Made by a program: the position numbers and the translations under genes. 64,000 bases of DNA from JAUSIK01 sp038044405 (lineage in GTDB: Archaea; Nanobdellota; Nanobdellia; Pacearchaeales; GW2011-AR1): NCBI GenBank assembly GCA_038044405.1, contig JBBTAC010000002.1:1-64000 (forward strand), written 5' to 3'. Under the pieces are notes generated by a model that had not been told where the DNA came from, ran no database searches, and saw only the letters and a program-made list of their open reading frames with translations. Shown piece after piece: positions 35,106 to 44,449 of this stretch (within the stretch, counting starts at the first letter, position 1; every line of letters starts with the position of its first letter).

Positions 35106-36458
35106 TTATTTCTCAGCAATTCTCAAAATCTCTTTCAACTTAGATTTCATTGTAACTTTATCAACAGCTTCTAAATTAATTCTCAATAAAGGCTCTGTAT
35201 TGCTTTTCCTAACGCTAAACCAGTAATCATCAAACTGAATTCTCAAGCCATCAAAATTATCTATTTTTCGCGGTTTTTTATTTTTATAATATTTTTTAAT
35301 TTTCTCAACAATGTCTTCACCATCTTTTAATTTTATACTCATCTCTTCAGATTGAGAGTATTTATTAAATTCAGCAATCAAATCAGAAAATTTAATTCCA
35401 TTTTTCTTGGATTGAGAATAAATCTCTAGAACAAGCAAAGAACTAATCAATGCAGAATCAGCGTAATAATTATCCCTATAATAATAATGCCCAGAATGTT
35501 CAACTCCCAATAATGCATTGTTCTTATACATAGACTCCTTCATAAAAGCATGGCCGACTTTAGCACGCACAGATTTTCCATAATATTTTGATATGGTTTC
35601 GTTAATTATTTTACTGCAAGCAGAAGTATAGACAATATTTTCTTTTCTTTTCTTTTCTTGCAAAAGATATTTTGCCAATAAAGCACCTATAAAAGAGGTG
35701 CTAACAAGTTGACCTTTTTCGTCGACAAATGCAACTCTATCCATATCGCCGTCGAAAGCAATTCCAAAATCCGCTTTATCTTTTAAAACCATCTTTCTTA
35801 AAGACTTCATGTTATCTTTTAGAATAGGATTTGGCACATGATTTGGAAATTTTCCATCTAATTTAAAGTATAAGGGCAAAATGCGAATATCTAGGCCTTT
35901 GTAAATAAAAGGAACAAGTCTTCCAGCCATACCATTTCCAGCATCTACAGCTATTTTTAAATTTCCAATTTTACCTGGGTTAACGAAAGATAAAATATGT
36001 TTTTTATAATTTTTTAAGACGTCTCTTTTAGAAATTTCGCCTCTAATTTTTATGTTTGAAAAATAATCTTTTTCAATAAATTTTTTTATTTTATCTAATC
36101 CATTATTCATGTCAATAGGTCTTGCATTAGCCTTAACAATCTTGATCCCATTATATTCTGCAGGATTATGTGAAGCAGTTATCATGATTCCTGGAGTTTT
36201 ATAAAATGCACTCGCAAAATATAAAGCAGGAGTATCAATTAACCCTATATCCATAACATTGATTCCAGAATCAACAAACCCTTTAGCCAACGCATTAAAC
36301 AAAAGATTAGAAGATAATCTCATATCTCTTCCAATAATTATTTTCTTGCATTTTAAAAATTTAGATATCGCCCTCCCAGTTTTATAAGCAAAACTATCAT
36401 CTAACTCCTGGCCATAAACCCCTCTAATGTCGTTCATTCTAAAAATATTTTCAAACAT
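35106..36458 (-). CDS. Phosphomannomutase/phosphoglucomutase
   Basis: 450 residues from the ATG at 36458, which has GAGG 8 bases upstream; an in-frame ATG at 36482 adds eight residues and has no such site. Alpha-D-phosphohexomutase family: active-site TASHNPAEYNGIK (phospho-Ser), metal loop FDGDMDRV, sugar loop GVEHSGHYYYRD, and phosphate-binding RKSNTEPLLRI. Interconverts hexose 1- and 6-phosphates. Could take Man1P from the GH130 enzyme or supply nucleotide-sugar synthesis. Confidence 0.94.
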   Translation of the reverse strand: MFENIFRMNDIRGVYGQELDDSFAYKTGRAISKFLKCKKIIIGRDMRLSSNLLFNALAKGFVDSGINVMDIGLIDTPALYFASAFYKTPGIMITASHNPAEYNGIKIVKANARPIDMNNGLDKIKKFIEKDYFSNIKIRGEISKRDVLKNYKKHILSFVNPGKIGNLKIAVDAGNGMAGRLVPFIYKGLDIRILPLYFKLDGKFPNHVPNPILKDNMKSLRKMVLKDKADFGIAFDGDMDRVAFVDEKGQLVSTSFIGALLAKYLLQEKKRKENIVYTSACSKIINETISKYYGKSVRAKVGHAFMKESMYKNNALLGVEHSGHYYYRDNYYADSALISSLLVLEIYSQSKKNGIKFSDLIAEFNKYSQSEEMSIKLKDGEDIVEKIKKYYKNKKPRKIDNFDGLRIQFDDYWFSVRKSNTEPLLRINLEAVDKVTMKSKLKEILRIAEK

Positions 36459-36544
36459 ATTGCCTCTTTCCCGATTTAGCAAAAGATTTAATAATATAAA
36501 AATCTTGACCTCACTAGATTATTTTAATAAAGAGGTTAAAAAGA

Positions 36545-38746
36545 ATGCAAAAAGACGAGCCAGTAATTCTATATATGGCTACATATCCACCGCGTGAATG
36601 CGGAATAGCAACATTCACAAAAGATATTAGCGATGCTATAGACAGAAGATTCTTTCCATCAATAAAAACAAGAATTCTGGCAATGAATAATAACGGTACA
36701 AACATCTATAATTATCCAAAAAGGGTAATGTTCCAGATTAGCGATACAGAAATATCAAATTATTTAGAAATAGCTAATAAAATAAATAAATCCAAAGAGA
36801 TAAAGTTGATAAATATCCAGCATGAATTTGGAATATTTGGAGGAGAATTTGGAGAATATTTAATTCCCTTTCTAGAAGTTTTAAAGAAACCAGTCGTAAT
36901 AACTCTCCATAGTCTTATTCCATTTCCAAATGAAAAATTAAAAAACGTAGTGCAAGAAATATCTAAAAGAGTTAATGCCCTAATTGTAATGACTAAAAAA
37001 GGAGTTGACATTCTTCGAGAACATTACGGAATAGTTAACGGCAAACCAAAAGTATATGTTATTCCCCATGGAATTCCAAATGTAACCTTTGAATCACAGC
37101 AAAAAGAAAAGAAGAATCTTGGCTTTGAAAACAATACGATTTTGCTGACATTTGGAATGATGGGCCCTGGAAAGGGTTATGAACATGTTATAGAATCTCT
37201 TCCAGAAATTGTAAAGAGCTATCCAAATTTACTTTACTTAATTGTAGGTGAAACTCATCCAATGGTAAGAAAAAGAGAAGGAGAACAATATAGAAACTCT
37301 TTAGATGCCAGAATAAAAAGATTAAAGCTGCAAAAGCACGTTAAATTTTATAATAAGTATGTTACGCAGTCTGAAATAATAAGTTACATTAAAGCCTCAG
37401 ATATTTACTTATGTACGCCAGACAATCCAAATCAAATAACTTCGGGCACATTAGCTTATGCAATGGGCAGCGGAAGAACAGTAATAGCAACGCCATTTAT
37501 TCACGCAAAAGATATTGTTACAGAAAATCGCGGTCGTCTAGTAGAATTCAAAAATTCAGAATCAATAAAGAACGCTTTATCAGAATTATTATCCATAAAA
37601 GAAAAGAGAAAAGATATGGAGCGCAATTCTTATTATTACACCCGTCACATGACCTGGCCAAACGTAGCAATGGCTTATGGCCGAGTATTTAAAGAAATTC
37701 TAAAAGAACAGGCAGTAGATATAAAAGAATTGCCAAAGATAAACATGCAGCATTTAATGAGGCTCACAGATAAATTCGGTATAATCCAATTCTCAGAACA
37801 AACCAATCCCGATAAAGCATCAGGTTACACTTTAGATGATAATGCCCGTGCGTTGCTAGTATCAGCAATGCATTATGAAAGATTTAATGAATATAAACAG
37901 CTAAAATTAATAAAAACTTATTTAGATTATATAAATTTTGTAAAAGATAAGGATGGAAAGCTATATAATTTTGTTGATAAATACAAAATGATAAACGGCG
38001 ATTGGAGTGAAGATGCACATGGAAGAGCATTATGGGCTTTAGGTTATTTAGCTTCGCTAGACAAGATTCCAAAAGATTTAAGGAATAAAGCAGACAATTT
38101 ATTCTTAGAGACTTTATCAGTAGCTTCCATTATGCGTTCTCCAAGAGCAATAGCATTTACAATATCAGGCCTATATTATTATAATCAAAAAAAGAAATCA
38201 GATTATATTAAAAATAATATAAAGAAACTTGCAAATATACTAATTTCACTCTATGATCATAATTCTTCTACAAAATGGCAATGGTTTGAACCATTTCTTA
38301 CATATTCAAATAGCAAGCTCCCAGAAGCCTTGCTTTATGCCTACCAGTTGACAAATGAAGAGAATTATCTCGACAAAGCAGTAAAAACTCTTGATTTTTT
38401 AATTTCAAAAACATTCGAAAAAGATATTTTTGTTCCAATAGGGCAAAGAGGATGGTATGAAAAAGATAAAGAGCGCGCATATTTTGACCAGCAGCCAATA
38501 GAGGCAGGCTACACAGTTCAAACTCTTATAGAGGCTCACAAAATAACAAAAAATGAAAAGTATAAGGATTATGCAATAAAGTCATTTGAATGGTTCTTAG
38601 GAAAAAATATGCTGCGGCAAACAATCTATAACGAGAAAACAGGCGGCTGTCATGACGGTTTAGGTGAAAATGCAATCAATCTTAATCAAGGCGCAGAATC
38701 CACACTTTCATATCTAATGGCGAGATTGTCTTTGATAGAACTTTAA
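36545..38746 (+). CDS. GT4 glycosyltransferase fused to (alpha/alpha)6 domain
   Basis: 733 residues. Residues 1-380 are a GT-B fold transferase (YPPRECGIATFTKDI, QHEFGIFGG, VIPHGIP, TFGMMGPGKGYEHVIESLP, ITSGTLAYAMGSGRTVIATPF). Residues 390-733 form a helical-toroid domain (YTLDDNARALLVSAM, WSEDAHGRALWALGYLA, FDQQPIEAGYTVQTLIEA, GCHDGLGENAINLNQGAES) of the kind found in glycoside-active enzymes. I recall this fusion beside GH130 genes in bacteria. The joining of a transferase and a glycan-active toroid suggests synthesis or trimming of a mannose-containing glycan; acceptor unknown. Confidence 0.83.
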   Translation: MQKDEPVILYMATYPPRECGIATFTKDISDAIDRRFFPSIKTRILAMNNNGTNIYNYPKRVMFQISDTEISNYLEIANKINKSKEIKLINIQHEFGIFGGEFGEYLIPFLEVLKKPVVITLHSLIPFPNEKLKNVVQEISKRVNALIVMTKKGVDILREHYGIVNGKPKVYVIPHGIPNVTFESQQKEKKNLGFENNTILLTFGMMGPGKGYEHVIESLPEIVKSYPNLLYLIVGETHPMVRKREGEQYRNSLDARIKRLKLQKHVKFYNKYVTQSEIISYIKASDIYLCTPDNPNQITSGTLAYAMGSGRTVIATPFIHAKDIVTENRGRLVEFKNSESIKNALSELLSIKEKRKDMERNSYYYTRHMTWPNVAMAYGRVFKEILKEQAVDIKELPKINMQHLMRLTDKFGIIQFSEQTNPDKASGYTLDDNARALLVSAMHYERFNEYKQLKLIKTYLDYINFVKDKDGKLYNFVDKYKMINGDWSEDAHGRALWALGYLASLDKIPKDLRNKADNLFLETLSVASIMRSPRAIAFTISGLYYYNQKKKSDYIKNNIKKLANILISLYDHNSSTKWQWFEPFLTYSNSKLPEALLYAYQLTNEENYLDKAVKTLDFLISKTFEKDIFVPIGQRGWYEKDKERAYFDQQPIEAGYTVQTLIEAHKITKNEKYKDYAIKSFEWFLGKNMLRQTIYNEKTGGCHDGLGENAINLNQGAESTLSYLMARLSLIEL

Positions 38747-38767
38747 ATTTAAAGTATAATAATTTAT

Positions 38768-39058
38768 TTAATTTTTCTTACCATTCGCAGGAACATTCAT
38801 CTGCACATTATCTATTGGGACATTAAATTTGTGCCTCTTTCTCACAATATCTTCAATTTCAATTTCAACAATTTCAGGAAAGCGATCATTCTTATTCACA
38901 CCAAGCAACCTAACAAGTCCATACTCTTTATCAGAAGCAATAAAATCTAATTTATTAACCCAGCACGATGCTATTTCATCAGGTCGAGGATCACAAACTT
39001 GAAATGTAGCCAGAAGATAATTTCTTTCTTCTTTGTATTTGCAAAATAAATATGCCAT
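38768..39058 (-). CDS. Unknown 96-residue protein
   Basis: Soluble protein with a beta-rich core (YLLATFQVCD, LVRLLGV, IVEIEIEDIV). No recognised family. It stands alone on the minus strand between two plus-strand glycan genes and is preceded by an AT-rich stretch that could be its promoter. Confidence 0.45.
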   Translation of the reverse strand: MAYLFCKYKEERNYLLATFQVCDPRPDEIASCWVNKLDFIASDKEYGLVRLLGVNKNDRFPEIVEIEIEDIVRKRHKFNVPIDNVQMNVPANGKKN

Positions 39059-39128
39059 TTTTATTTATAATTTTATCAATTTTTAAATCCTTGCAAAACC
39101 TTTTATACAATACGATATTAATATAAAA

Positions 39129-40235
39129 ATGAATCAAATAGAAGAGGCATATGAACAAGCTATAAAAGTTCTAGAAAAATGCGCAACAAACCATGGTTTT
39201 CATGCAGCACATCCGGGCTATCAAGGAATCTGGGCAAGAGACTCAAATATAACTTCTTTAGGCGCTTCTCTTCTGGGGGATAAATTTAAAGAAGAATTTA
39301 AGAGTTCATTAATTATGCTGGCAAAGGGCCAGTCAGAAAAAGGCCAGATTCCAAACGCAGTTCTATGTCATGAAAAGCCAATAAAAATAGATTACAAATC
39401 AATTGACTCAACTTTATGGTTTTTAATCGGACATTATATTTTCAAACAAAGATATAACGATTCTTCTTTAATAAATAAATATAAAAAAAATATAGAAAAA
39501 GCATTAACATGGTTATCTTATCAAGATATGGGCGAGGACTCAATGCTAGAACAGCTTCCAACAACAGACTGGCAAGATGCCTTTCCACATCGTTACGGGC
39601 ACACAATAAATACTCAAGCACTTTACTATAAAGTTTTACAATCCACAAATCAAAAAGAAAAAGCAAGAAAACTAAAAGAACAAACAAATAATAATGAAGA
39701 TAACAAACTTTGGAATGGGTCTTTTTATCTTCCTTGGCGTTGGAAAAATCATAGAAAATATCAAGAAAAAGGAGAATGGTTCGATTCTCTAGGAAATTTA
39801 TTATCTATTATTTTTGAGCTTGCAGATGATCAAAAATCAAACAAAATTCTAGAGTATATTAAAAAAAATAATATAAGCAAGCCATATCCAGTAAAAGCAA
39901 TTTATCCGCCAATAACAAAAGATTCAAAAGATTGGCAGCCATATTTCGAAGACTGCGGAGCCAAAACTCCTTATAATTATCTTAATGCAGGAATCTGGAC
40001 ATTTATCGGAGGATTTTATATTTTAGCATTGATAAAACAAGGAAATTTTAAAGAGGCAGAGCATCAATTAGAAAAGTTAGCAGAAGCAAATTTACAATCT
40101 GGTTTTGCAGAATGGCTTCATGGTCAAACAGGAAAAATAGGCACATCTTCAAGTAAAGAAGGTAATCAGGCATGGAATGCCGGAATGTATATTTTAGCTT
40201 ATCAATCAATAAAAGAAAAGAAATGTTTAATTTAG
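39129..40235 (+). CDS. (Alpha/alpha)6 glycosidase-like protein
   Basis: 368 residues with the helical-toroid layout of amylo-alpha-1,6-glucosidase, GH15 or invertase-like enzymes. Seen: GIWARDSNITSLGA near the start (Arg-Asp of the sugar pocket), PTTDWQDAFPHRYGHTINTQALYY, GEWFDSLGNLL, FAEWLHGQTG and NQAWNAGMYILAY. The Asp of TTDWQDA and the Glu of FAEW are candidate acid/base residues. Without a signal peptide it should act in the cytoplasm on a stored or imported oligosaccharide; linkage not predictable. TTTTATAC lies about 28 bases before the ATG. Confidence 0.75.
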   Translation: MNQIEEAYEQAIKVLEKCATNHGFHAAHPGYQGIWARDSNITSLGASLLGDKFKEEFKSSLIMLAKGQSEKGQIPNAVLCHEKPIKIDYKSIDSTLWFLIGHYIFKQRYNDSSLINKYKKNIEKALTWLSYQDMGEDSMLEQLPTTDWQDAFPHRYGHTINTQALYYKVLQSTNQKEKARKLKEQTNNNEDNKLWNGSFYLPWRWKNHRKYQEKGEWFDSLGNLLSIIFELADDQKSNKILEYIKKNNISKPYPVKAIYPPITKDSKDWQPYFEDCGAKTPYNYLNAGIWTFIGGFYILALIKQGNFKEAEHQLEKLAEANLQSGFAEWLHGQTGKIGTSSSKEGNQAWNAGMYILAYQSIKEKKCLI

Positions 40236-40287
40236 TATTATGACGAAAAAATAATAAATAGAGTATTAAGCAATAGATGGATTAAAA

Positions 40288-40485
40288 ATGAATAATAAAT
40301 ATCACTACGATGCAGAATCAGATTCGCTTTTTATATACTTGGAGGAAGGGGAAGAAGAAAGTTTTGAGGAAATTATACCTGGTATTAATATAGAGTTTGA
40401 TAAAAAAGGAAAGGTAATTGGAATAGAGGTGCTTAAAGCTTCACGCTTTAAAGAAAAATTAAAAGACAAAATAATTGGGCATTAA
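40288..40485 (+). CDS. DUF2283-family small protein
   Basis: 65 residues matching DUF2283: YHYDAESDSLFIYL, EEIIPGINIEFDKKGKVIGIEVL. These small beta-rich proteins are often found beside toxin-like genes, but no partner is visible here. Convergent with the GT4 gene at 40494. Confidence 0.75.
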   Translation: MNNKYHYDAESDSLFIYLEEGEEESFEEIIPGINIEFDKKGKVIGIEVLKASRFKEKLKDKIIGH

Positions 40486-40493
40486 TTCAATAA

Positions 40494-41633
40494 TTATTCT
40501 CTCAATCCAAACTTCTCAATAATAATATCCGCCGCCTTCTTAGATACGACCCAATAATCAAAATTAGCAACAGCATGTTTCCTAGCTTCTTCTCCCATTT
40601 TATTGCGCAATTCAGCGTCTGTTAACAATTTCAATGTATATTCAGCAAGTTCATCTATATTTGCTCTGTAAGCAAATACTTTAGGTTCGTCAAATTTTAG
40701 TATCTTCTCTTCTGAAAAACCCATCCAAGGATAAACCCATTCTTGATTTAAAATTACTTTATCAGCAACATTAGCTAGAAAGCCCGTTTTTCCATGAACA
40801 ATAGTTTCCTTAGGCCCCATTGCATTTATTGAAATAACAGGTTTACCGCATGACATTGCCTCAACTTGAATCATCCCGAATCCCTCTAATCTAGAAGGAG
40901 CGGCATAAATATCGCAAGCATTTAAAACATAAGGCATGAAATCATTTGAAAATACGTCGTCTATAAAAATTACTTTATCTTGAATACCAAGTTCCTTAAT
41001 AATTTTGTCTTCTTCCATATGCCATTCAGAAGCATTATCAGAAGGCCAGCTTTTGCAAATATATTTCCAATTCTTGAATTTTTCATTTACTTTTGCAAGA
41101 GCTCTAAACATTTCTTGAGCACCTTTGCTCGTAACATCCCCTCCAGCTGTCAAAATCATAAGCTCATCTTTAATTCCAAGCATTTCTCTAATTCCCTTTA
41201 TTTTATCATCCTTTGGCAAAGGTTTGAATAAACCAGTGTCGATCCCAATATGCAACGGAACAAAATTCTTTACATCAACACCATCTCTCTTGTAAGTTTC
41301 TTTAACCCAATCGCTCGTTGTAAATACTAAAGGTAAGTTTTCAATATCTTTATGATAATTAGCAATCCAACCGTCTGCATTAAACCAAGGTACAGGTGTA
41401 ACCCCAAATTTTAATGGGTGTTGTATCAAATGAGGCGCATTTGCCCAATAACCTATTCCAATAGCAACATCTGGCTTTAAATTTTTAAAATAGAATTCTT
41501 TTTGCGTAGAGCCTTCTCTATTACAAGGCAAAACATCATGCCCTTGCTCCAATAAACCTCTATACAGCATATCTCCTTGGATGCTCAAACCGTCTGATTC
41601 AGCAGGATAAGGATAAAGTATTACAGCTTTCAT
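40494..41633 (-). CDS. GT4-family glycosyltransferase
   Basis: 379 residues, GT-B fold. N-terminal MKAVILYPYPAESDGLSIQG, hinge region and C-terminal donor site RLEGFGMIQVEAMSCGKPVI with the EX7E motif of retaining GT4 enzymes, plus GGDVTSKGAQ. Transfers a sugar from a nucleotide sugar; donor and acceptor unknown. Last gene of a tight six-gene operon (tal-pgi-GH130-nagB-deacetylase-GT4). Confidence 0.9.
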   Translation of the reverse strand: MKAVILYPYPAESDGLSIQGDMLYRGLLEQGHDVLPCNREGSTQKEFYFKNLKPDVAIGIGYWANAPHLIQHPLKFGVTPVPWFNADGWIANYHKDIENLPLVFTTSDWVKETYKRDGVDVKNFVPLHIGIDTGLFKPLPKDDKIKGIREMLGIKDELMILTAGGDVTSKGAQEMFRALAKVNEKFKNWKYICKSWPSDNASEWHMEEDKIIKELGIQDKVIFIDDVFSNDFMPYVLNACDIYAAPSRLEGFGMIQVEAMSCGKPVISINAMGPKETIVHGKTGFLANVADKVILNQEWVYPWMGFSEEKILKFDEPKVFAYRANIDELAEYTLKLLTDAELRNKMGEEARKHAVANFDYWVVSKKAADIIIEKFGLRE

Positions 41634-42217
41634 ATTACTCGGACATTAAAAGCCTCAACATTTCCGCTCGATTTAACTTCAAAACTTTCATCATTAAAAC
41701 CATAAACATTTTTTATTAAATATAACTTCTTTGAATGAATGTCTTTTGACAGCTTTATAAATTTATTTGCATTTTTGTCTATACTACAAAAACCCCCAAT
41801 AGAATTTTTTCCTTTATAGGAAAAGTAAAAAATCCCTTTGCATTTTAATTCTTTATTTTCAATCATTTTATTTACAGCTCTATGCACGTCTAAATGTCTA
41901 ATATGCCCATATTCTCCATTCTTGCCGTGAGTATAAACATAACCGTATTCTTCATTCTTTTTCATTGCCTTTATCTTGTTTATTACTTCATCACTATCTA
42001 AATCATGAAATTTTTCATCATCCAAATCAGATATAGAATAATCCGCGTTTAATTCTTTGCAAACTTTAGAAAATTTCGGCATTCTATCTTTATCATCTTT
42101 CCTGCATAAACAGATAATTTCCCATTCACAATCTTTATTTTGAATAATAGTGCCTCCCATCCAAATCGTCTCATCATCAGGATGAGCAACAATAACTAAA
42201 TTTTTTATTTTCTTCAT
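41630..42217 (-). CDS. PIG-L (LmbE) family N-acetylglucosamine deacetylase-like
   Basis: 195 residues. Zinc-dependent deacetylase family that acts on GlcNAc-linked substrates. The zinc motif AHPDDETIWMGGTI is at residues 11-24, and a second metal histidine lies in YGHIRHLDVHRAV (about 115). Its start overlaps the nagB stop and its stop overlaps the GT4 start (4 bases each). Beside NagB it may act on GlcNAc, chitobiose or GlcNAc-6-P, as archaeal PIG-L diacetylchitobiose deacetylases do; the substrate is inferred. Confidence 0.88.
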   Translation of the reverse strand: MKKIKNLVIVAHPDDETIWMGGTIIQNKDCEWEIICLCRKDDKDRMPKFSKVCKELNADYSISDLDDEKFHDLDSDEVINKIKAMKKNEEYGYVYTHGKNGEYGHIRHLDVHRAVNKMIENKELKCKGIFYFSYKGKNSIGGFCSIDKNANKFIKLSKDIHSKKLYLIKNVYGFNDESFEVKSSGNVEAFNVRVI

Positions 42218-42906
42218 AATTTACTAGCAGCTTCTTTATCAATTATAAATGTGACGTCCTTATGCTTTTTTAATATACTTGCAGGAACTTTCTCGTAAAT
42301 TTTACCCTGAACAGATTTAGCAATAGCATCAGCCTTATGTTTACCATTAGCTAACAAAATAATTTTCTTTGCACGCATAATTGTAGCAATTCCAACTGTC
42401 AAAGCATACTTTCCAACTTTATTGTCTTTCAAAGTCATTTCACTCAATTTTATTTTTCTTGTTTCGCTCTTAAATGAAGAGCCAGGTTCATTAAATCCAA
42501 TATGTCCATTTCGTCCAATACCTAAAATCTGCAAGTCAATTCCTCCAGCTTTCTTTATTTCTTTTTCGTAATTCTTGCACTCTAATTCAATATCGTCAGC
42601 TAAACCATTAAGAAAATGTATGTTTTCCTTTTTAATATCAATTTTATTAAATAAATTTTTATCCATAAAAAATCTTAAGCTTTTTTTATTATCCTCACTC
42701 AATAAGTATTCATCTAGATTAAAAATTTTAATTCTAGAGAAATCTATCTTGGAATTTTTATAAGCCAAAACAAGCTCTTTATAAAAAGGAATCATTGTCT
42801 TTCCTGTTGCTAACCCTAAAACTAAATTTCTCTTTTTCTGTTTATATAAAATATCGAGGGCTTCAAGTGCAATTTGCCTTGTATTTTGAACTATTATTAA
42901 TTTCAT
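42214..42906 (-). CDS. nagB: Glucosamine-6-phosphate deaminase
   Basis: 230 residues. Converts glucosamine-6-P to fructose-6-P and ammonia. Seen: GLATGKTMIPFY (phosphate loop), FNLDEYL with the catalytic Asp, and LGIGRNGHIGFNEPGS, the NagB signature. Overlaps its neighbours at both ends in the six-gene operon. It brings amino sugar carbon to F6P, next to the cupin PGI that makes G6P. Confidence 0.93.
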   Translation of the reverse strand: MKLIIVQNTRQIALEALDILYKQKKRNLVLGLATGKTMIPFYKELVLAYKNSKIDFSRIKIFNLDEYLLSEDNKKSLRFFMDKNLFNKIDIKKENIHFLNGLADDIELECKNYEKEIKKAGGIDLQILGIGRNGHIGFNEPGSSFKSETRKIKLSEMTLKDNKVGKYALTVGIATIMRAKKIILLANGKHKADAIAKSVQGKIYEKVPASILKKHKDVTFIIDKEAASKL

Positions 42907-43985
42907 TAGAAATACTCCATTTGCTTGAAGATTTCATCAAAATCTATTTGTTTGACAGCAGTTATACTATCTGCTCCTCCATAATATATAAGTAAACTCT
43001 TTTCATCCAAACTAACAACGGCCCCTGTTGGAAATACAACTCTATTTATGAATCCCCGTGTTTCATAATCCTCTTCAGGTTGAAATAAAGGTTTATTGGT
43101 AGGAGATCTAGCAATAATTTTCTCTGGATTTTTTAAATCCAATAAAACAGCGCCAGCACAATATACGCTTTCTTCACCCTCTTCCCTTACACCGTGATAA
43201 ATTATCAGCCACCCTTTTTTTGTTTTTATTGGAGGTGCTCCACCGCCTATTCTTCTAGAATCCCAAGAATCATGCCTAGGTCTAAGTATACTTCTTTCCC
43301 GACCCCAATAAACTAAATCCGGAGAATAGGAAATCCAAATGCTTGGTCTGCTGAATTTGAAAAATCCTTCTGGTCTATGTAAAGCAACATATTTGCCTTT
43401 TATTTTTTCAGGGAATATTACAGCATCTTTATTCTGTTCTCTAAATATTATTCCATTCCTAGTCCATGAATCTACATTCTTAGATACAGCTAAACAAGTA
43501 GAAACACCTTCATTATTAGAAATACTAACATAAGTCATATAATATTTTCCATCCATCTCTATAATTCTCGGATCTTCAACTCCATAATCACTTTCTCCAG
43601 GAATACCTGTAAAAATAGGCTTATTTCCTATATTCTCTACAGAGAATCCATCACTGCTTAAAATCGCTTTTCTAAAATGAGATATTGTAGGCAGTCTGCA
43701 AGAACCATCTTTCAAATACATTTCACCCCACTTACCCCTTCTAATAATATCTTTTTCATTTATCTTCTGATAATTTGCCTTGTATTCGCTTTCAGAAGAC
43801 ATTACAGGGCATGTTGTCATATTCTTCTGTCCAAAGCCAGCACTTTCAGCAATTCGCACATATAGGGCTATTTTTTTATCTTGCAATCTTACAGCTGCAG
43901 GATTAAATGCTCCTTCTATCTTCCAATCTTTAAAACTCGGTTTAAAATTATCCGGCTTCAATAACAATTTACTTTTAAATCTCAT
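42906..43985 (-). CDS. GH130 family glycoside phosphorylase/hydrolase
   Basis: 359 residues, five-bladed propeller family GH130, whose members mostly cleave beta-1,4-mannosyl or mannosyl-glucose bonds with phosphate to give alpha-Man1P. Seen: GAFNPAAVRLQDKKIALYVR, YGVEDPRIIEMDGKYYMTYV (catalytic Asp in EDPR), HRPEGFF, PPIKTKKGWLIIYHGV (phosphate-site candidates), FPTGAVV and LLIYYGGADS. The operon with PGI and transaldolase supports sugar breakdown. Phosphorylase rather than hydrolase activity is inferred. Confidence 0.9.
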   Translation of the reverse strand: MRFKSKLLLKPDNFKPSFKDWKIEGAFNPAAVRLQDKKIALYVRIAESAGFGQKNMTTCPVMSSESEYKANYQKINEKDIIRRGKWGEMYLKDGSCRLPTISHFRKAILSSDGFSVENIGNKPIFTGIPGESDYGVEDPRIIEMDGKYYMTYVSISNNEGVSTCLAVSKNVDSWTRNGIIFREQNKDAVIFPEKIKGKYVALHRPEGFFKFSRPSIWISYSPDLVYWGRERSILRPRHDSWDSRRIGGGAPPIKTKKGWLIIYHGVREEGEESVYCAGAVLLDLKNPEKIIARSPTNKPLFQPEEDYETRGFINRVVFPTGAVVSLDEKSLLIYYGGADSITAVKQIDFDEIFKQMEYF

Positions 43986-44449
43986 CTTTTCAAAAACCTC
44001 TTTTTAAATTTTATATTATAATTTGGCATGGAATCCTCTTGATAAACAGTTAAAGCTTTTAATTTTTTCTTTCCGACATTTACCAATCTATGTGCATATC
44101 CTTCTGGAATTAAAGTTATCTCTCCTTTTTTCAAATTAACTCTTTGCGCTTTATTATTCTTTTGCATAACTAATACACCAGATCCCTCTAAAAGAATATA
44201 AAATTCAGGCGTTCTATTAGAATGCACATGACCGCGAGTCATGTAAAATTCTTCATTTATTGCCCCAGGATTTATTACAGTCAATCCAAGTTGAATTGGA
44301 GACAATTTTTTAATATAAACGTCATAAATTATCGAGTTATCGTCAAAATTAGATTCATCTTTAAATCTATTTTTCATATCTCTCAATTTAATAATTTCTT
44401 TTTTATCATAATTGTTCTCAAATTCCCTTATAGTTTTATTATAATTCAT
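43982..44449 (-). CDS. pgi: Glucose-6-phosphate isomerase, cupin type
   Basis: 155 residues of the archaeal cupin PGI family, unrelated to the bacterial enzyme. Metal ligands in GHVHSNRTPEFYILLEGSG (His, His, Glu) and AHRLVN (His); also INPGAINEEFYMTRG and IPEGYAHR. Interconverts F6P and G6P, linking the mannose/amino sugar entry to Zwf. Overlaps transaldolase and GH130 by 4 bases on each side. Confidence 0.93.
   Translation of the reverse strand: MNYNKTIREFENNYDKKEIIKLRDMKNRFKDESNFDDNSIIYDVYIKKLSPIQLGLTVINPGAINEEFYMTRGHVHSNRTPEFYILLEGSGVLVMQKNNKAQRVNLKKGEITLIPEGYAHRLVNVGKKKLKALTVYQEDSMPNYNIKFKKRFLKR

Noticed and set aside
36490..36520. Another hairpin element near AATCTTGACC between the phosphohexomutase and GT4 genes
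   Set aside because: Only the TCTTGAC part is shared; there is no matching ATCAAGA partner, and the bases are better read as overlapping promoters of divergent genes.
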